A stretch of 64,000 bases of DNA, taken from Janthinobacterium rivuli (lineage in GTDB: Bacteria > Pseudomonadota > Gammaproteobacteria > Burkholderiales > Burkholderiaceae_D). The stretch covers positions 101,488 through 165,487 of the forward strand of contig NZ_WFLJ01000018.1 in NCBI RefSeq assembly GCF_009208735.1, given 5' to 3'. A program made the translations under genes and the position numbers. The notes under the pieces were generated by a model. It made no database searches, was not told the DNA's origin, and saw only the letters and a program-made list of their open reading frames with translations. Shown here in pieces: positions 16,958 to 25,047 of the stretch (positions are counted from its first letter, which is position 1; each line of letters opens with the position of its first letter).

Positions 16958-17735
16958 TAATGAACAAAAGAGCAACCTGCCCGCGCTGACGAAACAGGTC
17001 ACGGAATTGGTGCTGTCCGGCTCGCTGGGCCATGCCGAGCAGGCGTTTGCCGACGCGGCCGACCAGTATGGCGACCTGGCCGTGGTGGAAGTGCTCAATG
17101 CCATCCCGCCGCAAGTGACGGCCCTGCACCTGGCCGGCTTTGACGGCGGCAAGATGTCGCTGGCCACCTTGCTGGTGCCGCCGAAAGCCTGGGCCGACAG
17201 CCTGGCCTTCATCGCCGCCACCTGGAGCGACGACCAGATCGAGGACGATCCGGAACGCATCGCCGAAGCCTTGTTCGCGCACATCCACGGCGTGGTGTTT
17301 TCCACCGACGATGCCGAGCGCCGCCGCGAGCTGCTGCTCGAAGCGTCCGCCACCGACTGGGGCGCCACGGCGTTCGCCATCCTGTTCTCGATGGCGCCGA
17401 AGGAAATCCTCGAAGTGGCGGGCGAGATCGTCATCAAGGGACCGTATGTGACGGGCGTGACGTCGTCCGACAACGACATCGTGCCGCTGGCCATCGAGCT
17501 GGCGCAAGCCAATGAAGACGGCTGGGACCGCTCGCTGTTCGAACTGTTCCCCGACTTCCGCCACAGCGCCGACCTGGCCGACGCGGAATACTCGGACGAT
17601 CCGGATGAAGAGCCGACCATGTTGCAGCGCAGTACCAAAGAATTGCTGTACCGCCTGCGCAAGCAAGTGCCGAGCACGCGCAGCGCGCCGCGTTCCAGCA
17701 CGCGCCGCAGCCTGGGCACGGGCATTTTCTCGTAA
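16947..17735 (+). CDS. Unknown protein, J-domain cassette member 2
   Basis: A 262-residue soluble protein not recognised. It is predicted mainly helical, with an acidic middle (SDDQIEDDPERIAEALFAHIH) and a basic Ser/Arg tail (STRSAPRSSTRRSLG). ATG at 16947 is chosen because GGAG at 16937-16940 lies six bases upstream; ATG 16941 sits too close to it. It overlaps member 1 and lies 19 bases before member 3, so the three are almost certainly co-transcribed. The sequence DWGATAFAILFSMAPKEILE recalls helical-repeat scaffolds, but no family is claimed. Confidence 0.75.
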   Translation: MADNNEQKSNLPALTKQVTELVLSGSLGHAEQAFADAADQYGDLAVVEVLNAIPPQVTALHLAGFDGGKMSLATLLVPPKAWADSLAFIAATWSDDQIEDDPERIAEALFAHIHGVVFSTDDAERRRELLLEASATDWGATAFAILFSMAPKEILEVAGEIVIKGPYVTGVTSSDNDIVPLAIELAQANEDGWDRSLFELFPDFRHSADLADAEYSDDPDEEPTMLQRSTKELLYRLRKQVPSTRSAPRSSTRRSLGTGIFS

Positions 17736-17754
17736 TGAAAGCAGGGAACGTCTA

Positions 17755-18627
17755 ATGCTGCCAGCAATTGTTGTAGAGAATCTTCCGCGCCTCGTGCGCG
17801 CCATCAAACTGTTGCCGGGCGACCCGCGCGACGACGCGGCGCTGAACCTGGCCGATGAATTGACGGGCATCACGGCCATGGTGGCCGAGAAGTTCACGAA
17901 TGAACGCACGGCCGACGGCATCCAGAAAGCGTTGTACCTGACGGTGGGCGGCGTGTCGCTTGGCCTGGAGCAGGCCGTCACGCATGAAGGCGACCAGGCC
18001 GCGCTCGATTTCCTCGTCGAGCACGGCGCCGAACACGCGTTTCAGGTGGGTTTTCGCCTGATCAAGGAATTGTCGCAGCTGCCCGAAGACGCCCTGGTCG
18101 GCGAATACGACCAGGATCCCGTCTACCTGCAGCGTCGTTTGCGCGAGCTGTTCATCGATATTTGCCAGGCCGACCCGAACCAGAACTGGGCCGGCTATGA
18201 AAAGTATGCGCTCCAGTTGCAGCAGCGCAAGGAAGTGCAAGCCGTCGTGCGCCTGGCTGGCTGGCTGCGTCGCCACCATGACAACGGCCCCGTCAGCGAC
18301 AGCGACTTGAATGCCGAAGGCGTCATTGCCCTGGCCATCATCTTCGCCATCGAAGGCGGCGGGCGCATCGTGGCGCGCACGGGTCAAAAGGAGTTCGAGC
18401 GCTTCGTGCGTTCCGTGCGCAAGAACAAGCCCGACTTCGAGGAAGGCTGGGCCGCCCTGGAGGCCAAGGTGCCCGTGCAGCATCACCCCGTGTTGCTCGA
18501 CCGCATCGCCTCGTACCGCCGCAGCTGTACCGTCGTGCATAAAATCCTCACGCGGGCCAGCATGAAGAGCCTGTTCGAGGACCTGGAAAACTACGCGGGT
18601 TCGGAGCTGGACGCGGACTACTCGTAA
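17755..18627 (+). CDS. Unknown protein, J-domain cassette member 3
   Basis: A 290-residue soluble, largely helical protein not recognised. It begins MLPAIVVENLPRLVRAIKLL after an AGGGA site at 17743-17747. It contains the stretch ALIIFAI-like VIALAIIFAIEGGGRIVAR, probably a buried helix and not a membrane span, and a C-terminal RASMKSLFEDLENYAG. Length and charge differ from members 1 and 2, so they are not simple duplicates. The cassette ends here, 28 bases before the convergent LysR gene. Confidence 0.75.
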   Translation: MLPAIVVENLPRLVRAIKLLPGDPRDDAALNLADELTGITAMVAEKFTNERTADGIQKALYLTVGGVSLGLEQAVTHEGDQAALDFLVEHGAEHAFQVGFRLIKELSQLPEDALVGEYDQDPVYLQRRLRELFIDICQADPNQNWAGYEKYALQLQQRKEVQAVVRLAGWLRRHHDNGPVSDSDLNAEGVIALAIIFAIEGGGRIVARTGQKEFERFVRSVRKNKPDFEEGWAALEAKVPVQHHPVLLDRIASYRRSCTVVHKILTRASMKSLFEDLENYAGSELDADYS

Positions 18628-18655
18628 TGCAGTACGTGGGCCGGCGCCTGCCGGC

Positions 18656-19558
18656 CTACGCTCCCCCTTCCATGGCCGCTTCCTCGGCCAGTTTCACGAA
18701 CGCCGCCACCAGCGGCGACGTCTCTTCTTCCCTTTGTGCAAGTAATAAACTGGTGGTCGCCTGCGGGTCGGCGATCGGGCGGTAGCACACGCCATCCATG
18801 CGGATGCGGTCGAACGAGGAGGGCAGCACGGAAATGCCGCAGCCGGCCGCCACCAGGCCGATGATGGTCGACGCCTCGCCCGCTTCCTGCGCCACCTGGG
18901 GCACGAAGCCGGCCGCCTTGCACAGGCGGAAGATCTGCGGATAAATCCCCGTGCCCGCATCCTTCGGGTACATCACAAAGCCTTCGCCCGCCATGTCGGC
19001 AATGGCAATCGCCTTCTTGGCCGCCAGCGCGTGGGCGACGGGCAGCACGAGGAACAGCGGGTCCTGGCGCAATTCAGTGAGGCGGATATCGTCCGGATAC
19101 GTGGTTTCCGGCGGGCGCACGAAGCCCAGGTCCATGGTCCTGCCCGAGATCGCTTTCAGCTGATGCAGGGTCGCCATTTCATGCAGGGTCAAGGTGACGT
19201 GCGGGAATTGCTGGCGGTAGCGGTTGATGACGGTGGCGAAATACGGCGTAAATGGCGTGGAGAAGGTAAAGCCGATGCGCAGTTCGCCCGCCTCGCCCCG
19301 CTGCGCCCGGCGCGCCGTGACGGCCGCCTGTTCCGCCAGGGCCAGGATGCGCCGCGCATCGTCGAGGAACAGCGTGCCCGCCTGCGTCAGGCGCACGGAG
19401 CGCTTGTTGCGCTCGAACAACTGCGCGCCCAATTCTCCTTCCAGCGCCTGGATTTGCTGGCTCAGCGGCGGCTGGCCGATGTGCAGGCGCTCGGCCGCGC
19501 GCGTGAAGTGCAGCTCCTCGGCGACGGCGACAAAGTAACGCAGGTGGCGCAGTTCCAT
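18656..19558 (-). CDS. LysR-family transcriptional regulator
   Basis: The 300-residue protein has the N-terminal winged HTH ELRHLRYFVAVAEELHFTRAAE with the recognition helix at PPLSQQIQALEGELG, followed by a periplasmic-binding-protein-like effector domain. It resembles regulators of aromatic or small-acid transporters. It is divergent from an MFS transporter gene with 108 bases between the starts, the typical arrangement for a LysR protein controlling its neighbour. Confidence 0.93.
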   Translation of the reverse strand: MELRHLRYFVAVAEELHFTRAAERLHIGQPPLSQQIQALEGELGAQLFERNKRSVRLTQAGTLFLDDARRILALAEQAAVTARRAQRGEAGELRIGFTFSTPFTPYFATVINRYRQQFPHVTLTLHEMATLHQLKAISGRTMDLGFVRPPETTYPDDIRLTELRQDPLFLVLPVAHALAAKKAIAIADMAGEGFVMYPKDAGTGIYPQIFRLCKAAGFVPQVAQEAGEASTIIGLVAAGCGISVLPSSFDRIRMDGVCYRPIADPQATTSLLLAQREEETSPLVAAFVKLAEEAAMEGGA

Positions 19559-19582
19559 GTTAGTCCAGTAATCGTTTTAAAG

Positions 19583-19624
19583 TATGAGTTGGACCTTGAA
19601 TATATATTGGACGATATGAGTTGG
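19583..19624. promoter_or_regulatory. Direct repeats in LysR/MFS intergenic region
   Basis: TATGAGTTGG occurs at 19583-19592 and again at 19615-19624, offset by 32 bases (about three helical turns), so both face the same side of the DNA. An AT-rich segment lies between them and could hold the MFS promoter. This is a plausible LysR tetramer site, inferred from spacing only. Confidence 0.5.
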
Positions 19625-19666
19625 CAATCCTAAGATGAAGACTCGCTTCCTTTCCGAAACACGGCC

Positions 19667-20938
19667 ATGTCTGATTCATCGCTCGCCTTTGCTGCCCATT
19701 CCGCTTCTCCCGCCGCGCCCGTTCCCGTCCCGCGCACGGCCATCGCCAAGGGTTCCCTCGAATTCAAGCGCAGCAACCGCGCCCTGTTCTTTGGCGGCTT
19801 TTCCACCTTCAGCCTGCTGTATTGCATCCAGCCCCTGTTCCCGTTGCTGTCGCAGCAGTTCCACCTGACGCCGGCGCAAAGCAGCTGGTCCTTGTCCGTG
19901 TCGAGCGGCTTGCTGGCCATCTCGCTGGTACTGCTGAGCGCCGTGTCGGACAGGGTGGGGCGCAAGCCGCTGATGGTGGCGTCGATGTTTTCCGCCGCGA
20001 TACTCACCATCTTGTCCGCCTTCGCGCAGGATTATGCGCAACTGCTGGCCATCCGCGCCGCGCTGGGCGTGGCCTTGGGCGGCATGCCGGCCGTGGCCAT
20101 GGCCTATCTGGGGGAGGAAATCGAGGGGCCGTCCCTGGGCCTGTCGATGGGCTTGTACATTGCCGGCAGCGCGTTTGGCGGCATGTCGGGACGCTTGATC
20201 GCCTCCATGTTCAGCGATTTCCTGTCGTGGCGCTGGGCCCTGGGCGTGCTGGGCGTGGCCGGCGTGCTGGCGGCGGCGGAATTCTGGCGCAGCCTGCCCG
20301 CATCGAAGAATTTCGTGCCCAGCACCAAGGGCTGGAATGCCTTGCCGCATGCCATCCGCCAGCATTTTTCCGACCAGGGCTTGCCGTGGCTGTTCTGCCT
20401 GGCGTTCGTGCTGATGGGCTGTTTCGTCAGCCTGTACAACTACATCGGCTACCGCTTGCTGGCCGCGCCATTCGGCTTGCGCCAGAGCACGGTCGGCTTG
20501 CTCGCCTTTCTGTACCTGATCGGCATCTTCAGTTCCGTCTGGGCGGGTCGTCTGGTGGACCGCCTGGGGCGCCGGGGCGTGCTGTGGATCATGCTGTCGG
20601 TGATGCTGTCCGGCATTGTATTGACCCTGTTCGACTCGCTGCCGCTGATCGTCATCGGCATGGCGCTGGCCACCTTCGGCTTCTTCGCTTCGCATTCGAT
20701 CGCCAGCAGCTGGGTCAGCCGCCGCGCCCGCGCGCCGCAGGCGCTGGCCTCGGCCTTCTACCTGCTGTTCTACTACCTGGGCTCGAGCCTGATCGGTTCC
20801 GCCTCGGGCATGATGTGGGGCTTCGACGGCTGGACGGGCGTCGTCGTCATGCTGGGCCTGTGCCTGGGCGGCGGCGTGCTGATCGCCCTGCGCCTGCGCC
20901 ATTTGCAGCCGCTGGGCGCGCGCGAAGCCGTCGGCTGA
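19667..20938 (+). CDS. MFS transporter, YnfM-like
   Basis: The 423-residue protein has about 12 membrane helices starting near residue 40, with the MFS loop signature SDRVGRKPLMVAS and LVDRLGRRGVLWI in the second half. It belongs near the YnfM/AraJ group of exporters. Expression is probably controlled by the divergent LysR gene. The substrate cannot be deduced. It converges with the next gene, 5 bases between the stops. Confidence 0.9.
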   Translation: MSDSSLAFAAHSASPAAPVPVPRTAIAKGSLEFKRSNRALFFGGFSTFSLLYCIQPLFPLLSQQFHLTPAQSSWSLSVSSGLLAISLVLLSAVSDRVGRKPLMVASMFSAAILTILSAFAQDYAQLLAIRAALGVALGGMPAVAMAYLGEEIEGPSLGLSMGLYIAGSAFGGMSGRLIASMFSDFLSWRWALGVLGVAGVLAAAEFWRSLPASKNFVPSTKGWNALPHAIRQHFSDQGLPWLFCLAFVLMGCFVSLYNYIGYRLLAAPFGLRQSTVGLLAFLYLIGIFSSVWAGRLVDRLGRRGVLWIMLSVMLSGIVLTLFDSLPLIVIGMALATFGFFASHSIASSWVSRRARAPQALASAFYLLFYYLGSSLIGSASGMMWGFDGWTGVVVMLGLCLGGGVLIALRLRHLQPLGAREAVG

Positions 20939-20943
20939 TGCCG

Positions 20944-21594
20944 TTACTTGGGGCAGTTGCCGATCATCGTTTCCCCATTCTTGCCGGCGCGCGTGGTCAC
21001 GCACAATGTGCCCAGCGCGCTGGTGATTTTATACGTGCGGCTGCCCTTGGCCTCGTTCGCGCCCACTTCCTCGATTTTTGACGCCTCGTACCATTTCGGC
21101 GGCACGGCGGCGTAGGCCTCGGCAAAGCCTTGCTGCATGCGTTTGAACGCGGTGTCCTCGAGTTTTTGTTCTCCCCGCTGCGGGAACTCCTTGCGCAAAT
21201 CCCTGTCGATCTTGCCCACGTCGCGCTTGGCTTGCGCCAGGATGGCGGCCGCGCTCGGTGGCGCGACGAGCGTGATCGCTTGCGGCGTTGCTGGCGCTGG
21301 CGCGGGTATCTGCTCGACGGCGGGTGGCGGCAAGGACCTGCTGATGGACATCGGCCCTGGCAGGCGCGGCGGGCGCGCGGCGGCTGGTTTTGTGCTGGGC
21401 AACGGAACGGGTACCGGCTTGGGCGCCGCCGGGAGCGTGTGACGCAGCCAGGTGATGGATGGACCCTGCGGCAGATTCTCGTCCGTGGGGACGCGGGGCC
21501 GCGATTGCAGGACAAGATACGCGAAGCCCACGTGCAGCAGGACGATCAGCAGCAGGCCGGGAGCGCGGCGGGGCAGGGGTGGCAACGAGGTCAT
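20944..21594 (-). CDS. Membrane-anchored proline-rich hypothetical protein
   Basis: With ATG at 21594 the product has 216 residues. Positions ~10-28 form one membrane helix (GLLLIVLLHVGFAYLVLQ), preceded by a basic patch, followed by a Pro/Ala-rich linker (~45-105) like that of TonB or periplasm-spanning proteins, then a ~100-residue C-terminal domain with KIDRDLRKEFPQRGEQ and a Cys pair (LCVTTR, IGNCPK) that could form a disulfide. No family is recognised. A nine-residue longer start at 21621 is possible. Confidence 0.7.
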   Translation of the reverse strand: MTSLPPLPRRAPGLLLIVLLHVGFAYLVLQSRPRVPTDENLPQGPSITWLRHTLPAAPKPVPVPLPSTKPAAARPPRLPGPMSISRSLPPPAVEQIPAPAPATPQAITLVAPPSAAAILAQAKRDVGKIDRDLRKEFPQRGEQKLEDTAFKRMQQGFAEAYAAVPPKWYEASKIEEVGANEAKGSRTYKITSALGTLCVTTRAGKNGETMIGNCPK

Positions 21595-21765
21595 GGTGGC
21601 ATGGTGGTTCAGGTACGCCAATGTATCTGAAGGATTTGATAATTGTCTAAAATGTCACAAGCGCTTACAAAAAAGTACCACGTGGAAATTCTGACGCCAT
21701 GGCCGCTGGCGGGGAACCCTGTGCCGTCTTGACGATCCAATTCCTGATACAGGGGAGGACGCATC

Positions 21766-22092
21766 ATGATGCAACTGAAGGAAGTGGCACGGCGCTTTGG
21801 CGCCATTGAACACGCGATCGGCCACGCTGCCCAGCTGTGTGGCAAGCAGCAGGGCATGCCCATGGACTTGAAGGACTGCATCAAGCAGCTGGACCAGCAA
21901 ACGAGCGCCGTGCGGCAAGCGATCGACACGCGAGACGATGCGCGCATCCGGCAAGCCGTCGACCAGATGGAGTCCTTGGGCGACCGCGCCAAGCGGGCGT
22001 GCGGCACGGCGTCCAGCGTGACGCCGGAAATGAAGAGCGCGGTGCTCAAGGTCCACGATGAATTATCGGACCTGAAGCACCAGCTGCATTAG
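21766..22092 (+). CDS. Small helical hypothetical protein
   Basis: A 108-residue protein with strong ribosome site GGGGAGG about nine bases before ATG 21766. It is almost entirely predicted helix (IEHAIGHAAQLCGKQQ, DARIRQAVDQMESLGDRAKR) with a coiled-coil look, two Cys in the first half and one in the second, and no export signal. It converges with the LytTR regulator (5 bases apart). Not recognised; could be a small regulator or metal-stress protein, without positive evidence. Confidence 0.72.
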   Translation: MMQLKEVARRFGAIEHAIGHAAQLCGKQQGMPMDLKDCIKQLDQQTSAVRQAIDTRDDARIRQAVDQMESLGDRAKRACGTASSVTPEMKSAVLKVHDELSDLKHQLH

Positions 22093-22097
22093 GCGTG

Positions 22098-22931
22098 CTA
22101 CATCTGGCGAAACAGATGTGCATACAAAGGGCTGACGCGCAGTTGCGCCGGGTGCTGGCGCAGGGTCAGCGACAGCTTGCCCGCGTCGTCGCGCACGGCC
22201 GTGGCGATGGCGCTGGCGTTGACGATGGTGCCCCGGTGGATTTGCCAGAATTGTTGCGGGTCCAGCTGGGGCAGCAACTCTTTCAGGCTCGTGCGTATCA
22301 GCGCTTCGCTGTCCTGGCACACGACGTTGATGTATTTGTCCAGCGCCTCGAAATACACGACGTCGGCCAGGGCGATCATGCGCACGCTGTTGCCCACGGC
22401 GGCTCGTATCATTTGCAGGCGCGGCGCGGGTGGCAGCATGGCTTGCAGTTGGTTCAGCAGACGGGCCATGTTGTCGTCGCCGGCGGGGCCGGCTGGCGGC
22501 GCCAGCGTGGCATCCGGCGCTGGGGTTGCTGTCGCGCTGTCGCGCAAGCGCTGCCGCAGGCGTTCCACCGTCTTGCCCAGGCGCGCATCGTTGACGGGTT
22601 TTAACACGTAATCGGCGGCCGCGTGCTCGAAGGCGGCCAGCGCATAGTCGTCGTAGGCGGTGACGAACACGATGTGCGGGAAGGGCGTGTCGGCGGGCCA
22701 CTGCTCGGCCAGCTCCTCGGCCGCCTCCAGGCCCGTCTTGCCTGGCATTTTGATGTCGAGGAACAGGATGTCGGGCCGCAGCGCCAGGCCTTGCCGCAAG
22801 GCGTCCACGCCATTGGGGCAGGTGGCGACGATGTCGAGTTCCGGCCACAGCCGCTGCAAGGCATGCGCGAGGGCGGCGGCGAGTATCGGTTCGTCTTCGG
22901 CGATCAGGGCGCGTGGGCTAGGGCTGGTCAT
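22098..22931 (-). CDS. LytTR response regulator
   Basis: The 277-residue protein has a receiver domain at 1-120 with phospho-acceptor Asp59 in LFLDIKMPGKTG and the conserved Lys in DYVLKPVND, then a linker and a C-terminal LytTR DNA-binding domain (~165-277) with VVYFEALDKYINV and FWQIHRGTIVN. It overlaps its kinase gene by four bases (ATGA), so the two form a system of the LytS/LytR or YpdA/YpdB kind. Target genes are unknown; these systems often respond to small carboxylates or envelope state. Confidence 0.93.
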   Translation of the reverse strand: MTSPSPRALIAEDEPILAAALAHALQRLWPELDIVATCPNGVDALRQGLALRPDILFLDIKMPGKTGLEAAEELAEQWPADTPFPHIVFVTAYDDYALAAFEHAAADYVLKPVNDARLGKTVERLRQRLRDSATATPAPDATLAPPAGPAGDDNMARLLNQLQAMLPPAPRLQMIRAAVGNSVRMIALADVVYFEALDKYINVVCQDSEALIRTSLKELLPQLDPQQFWQIHRGTIVNASAIATAVRDDAGKLSLTLRQHPAQLRVSPLYAHLFRQM

Positions 22932-24031
22932 GGCGTGGGGCTCGTGGTGGTGGGTGGAAGGGGGAGTGTCAGGCAGGCCGTCGCGCCGGCCGGATGGTTG
23001 GCGGCCAGCGACAGGCTGGCGGCATCGCCATGCATGCCGCGCAGGCGTTCGCGGATATTTGCCAGGCCCAGCTGCGTGCCCTTGGTCTGGCCCGGATGGT
23101 CGAGGCCCAGGCCATCGTCGCTGACGGTCAGCATCAGCACGCCGCTGTCCGTCGAGGCTTGCACGTGGACGTGGCCGCCTTCGATCTTCGGTTCCAGGCC
23201 GTGCTGGATGGCGTTTTCCACCAGCGGCTGCAGCAGCATGGGCGGCACCTTGACATGGCGCAAGGCCTCGGGCAAGTCCAGCGTGAAGCGCAGGCGCGCG
23301 CCCATGCGGATGGACATCAGGCCCAGGTAGGCTTGCATCAGCGAAAATTCCTGCTCCAGGGTGGTGGACCCGGCGCGCGACGAACTCAGTGTGGCGCGCA
23401 AGTACTGGATCAGCTGGTCGAGCAGCAACTGGGCGCGCTCCGGATCAAAGCTGATCAGGCCCTGCAGGTTGGCCAGGGTGTTGAACAGCATGTGCGGTTC
23501 GATCTGCGCCTGCAGCAGCTGCAGTTGGGCCTGCATGGCCTGTCGCGCCACGGACTCGGCGCGGGCCTTTTCCTCGGCCGCCTGCGCCTGCAGGCGATTG
23601 ATCTTTTCGCGGCTGGCAAAGAACAAGATGGCCGCGCCCGCCGCCGCCAGCGTGAAAACCGTCATGCCGATATTGCGTGGCGACATGGCGGTGGGTGCGG
23701 GGACGTCGATATGCGCCAGCCAGCCGAACAGCATGGTGCCGGCCACCTGCGCCACAGCGGCGCTGACGATGACGAGGATGCTGAAAGGCAGCCATGGCGC
23801 ACGCCGGTGCTCGCCCCAGTAGGCCAGGCGGATGCCGTCGATCAGCAGGAAGACGATGCCGCCGATGCACATGGAGGCAAGCAGGTTGAGCCAGAAGCTT
23901 TGCCCACCGCTCAGCACGTAGGTGATGAAGACGGCGCATAGCACATTTAGCAACAATGCATAGCGCGCGTCGGCCAGCAGGCGCCGGTAGGGAAAGCCGG
24001 CCTTGCGCGCAACGGTGTCGGTGGTCTGCAT
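22928..24031 (-). CDS. LytS-type sensor histidine kinase
   Basis: The 367-residue protein has four membrane helices in the first ~140 residues, a short coiled coil, and a His_kinase domain with the phospho-His at 180 in QAQIEPHMLFNTLANL, followed by a HATPase_c region (LLQPLVENAIQHG, DDGLGLD, GLANIRERL). The absence of an extracellular sensing domain suggests sensing within the membrane. ATG at 24031 is taken since the longer frame runs back over the divergent ugpQ leader. Co-translated with the LytTR regulator. Confidence 0.92.
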   Translation of the reverse strand: MQTTDTVARKAGFPYRRLLADARYALLLNVLCAVFITYVLSGGQSFWLNLLASMCIGGIVFLLIDGIRLAYWGEHRRAPWLPFSILVIVSAAVAQVAGTMLFGWLAHIDVPAPTAMSPRNIGMTVFTLAAAGAAILFFASREKINRLQAQAAEEKARAESVARQAMQAQLQLLQAQIEPHMLFNTLANLQGLISFDPERAQLLLDQLIQYLRATLSSSRAGSTTLEQEFSLMQAYLGLMSIRMGARLRFTLDLPEALRHVKVPPMLLQPLVENAIQHGLEPKIEGGHVHVQASTDSGVLMLTVSDDGLGLDHPGQTKGTQLGLANIRERLRGMHGDAASLSLAANHPAGATACLTLPLPPTTTSPTP

Positions 24032-24220
24032 GCGAGTAGCTTTCAGATTTGCAATGTTGCAATAGTCGGCGAAGATAGGCGCGCGTGCAATGGCGTTGCG
24101 ACGAAAGGCGGCGCAGGCGGCGCCAATCGGGGGATCGCGCCCTTTGCATGCCGGCCGCTGTACGCGATAGTATGGCAAACCTGGCTTGATCGACAAATTA
24201 TTGGCAATAAAGGAAACCCC

Positions 24221-24958
24221 ATGTGGCCCTATCCACGCACCCTGGCGCACCGCGGCGGCGGCACCCTGGCGCCTGAAAACACCCTGGCCGGCCTGCGCTG
24301 CGGCCTGGCCTACGGCTACCGCGCCGTGGAATTCGACGTCATGCTGGCGTCCGACGGCGTGCCCGTCGTCGTGCATGACCCCGAGCTGGGCCGAACCGTG
24401 GCCGGCAGCGGCCATGTCAACGCCTACACGGCCGCGCAGCTGGCAGCGATGGAGGCGGGCGCCTGGTTCGGCCCCGCATTCGCGGGCGAGGGCGTGCCCA
24501 GCTTCGCGGCCGTGGTGGCGTATTGCAAGGCGCAGCGCATCTGGATGAATATCGAAATCAAGCCGGCACCCGGCTTCGACGTGCAGACCGGCACGGTGGT
24601 GGCGCGCGCCACGCGCGATTACTTTGCGCAGGAAATTGCCGCCGGCGAATTGCTGCCGCTGCTGTCGTCATTCAGCATCGCCGCCCTGCAGGCGGCACGC
24701 CAGGCGGCGCCGGAACTGGCGCGCGGCTGGCTGGTCGAACAGATACCGGATGGCTGGGCGCGGACGGCGAGGGAACTGGGCGTGGTGGCGCTTCATTGCG
24801 ATCACCAGCAGCTGACGCGCGCGCTGGCGCTGGAAGTCAAAGGGGAGGGATTGGGACTGTTCTGCTACACCGTCAACACTCCGGAACGGGCCAGCGAGCT
24901 GCTGGCCTGGGGTGTGGACGGGTTTTGTACCGACAGGATCGATCTGATCAAGGCGTAG
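24221..24958 (+). CDS. ugpQ: Glycerophosphodiester phosphodiesterase
   Basis: The 245-residue cytoplasmic enzyme hydrolyses glycerophosphodiesters to glycerol-3-phosphate and an alcohol. GDPD signature residues are visible: LAHRGGGTLAPENTLAG with the catalytic His and Glu, VEFDVMLASDGVPVVVHDP with the metal ligands and second His, and NIEIKP. Length and lack of a signal peptide match UgpQ and not periplasmic GlpQ. It is monocistronic; its stop codon is already inside the repeat element that follows. Confidence 0.93.
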   Translation: MWPYPRTLAHRGGGTLAPENTLAGLRCGLAYGYRAVEFDVMLASDGVPVVVHDPELGRTVAGSGHVNAYTAAQLAAMEAGAWFGPAFAGEGVPSFAAVVAYCKAQRIWMNIEIKPAPGFDVQTGTVVARATRDYFAQEIAAGELLPLLSSFSIAALQAARQAAPELARGWLVEQIPDGWARTARELGVVALHCDHQQLTRALALEVKGEGLGLFCYTVNTPERASELLAWGVDGFCTDRIDLIKA

Positions 24959-25039
24959 GTCGGATTAGCGTAGCGTAATCCGACTTCGTGGTGCCGTGGC
25001 AACGTCGGCTTACGCGCCACGCGCTAAGCCGACCTACGC
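24953..25039. repeat. Paired REP-like hairpins
   Basis: An 87-base element bounded by GCGTAGGTCGG and its complement CCGACCTACGC contains two internal hairpins: GTCGGATTA/TAATCCGAC (24959-24984) and GTCGGCTTA/TAAGCCGAC (25004-25033). The two hairpins are sequence-related and face each other, as in BIME/REP clusters. It fills the gap between the convergent ugpQ and znuD genes, and its left end includes the ugpQ stop codon. It may act as a terminator or mRNA stabiliser. Confidence 0.85.
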
Positions 25040-25047
25040 TTCCATCC

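Noticed and set aside
24953..25039. Insertion sequence end at the ugpQ/znuD gap
   Set aside because: No transposase, target duplication or IS-length segment; internal hairpins fit a REP/BIME-like element better.
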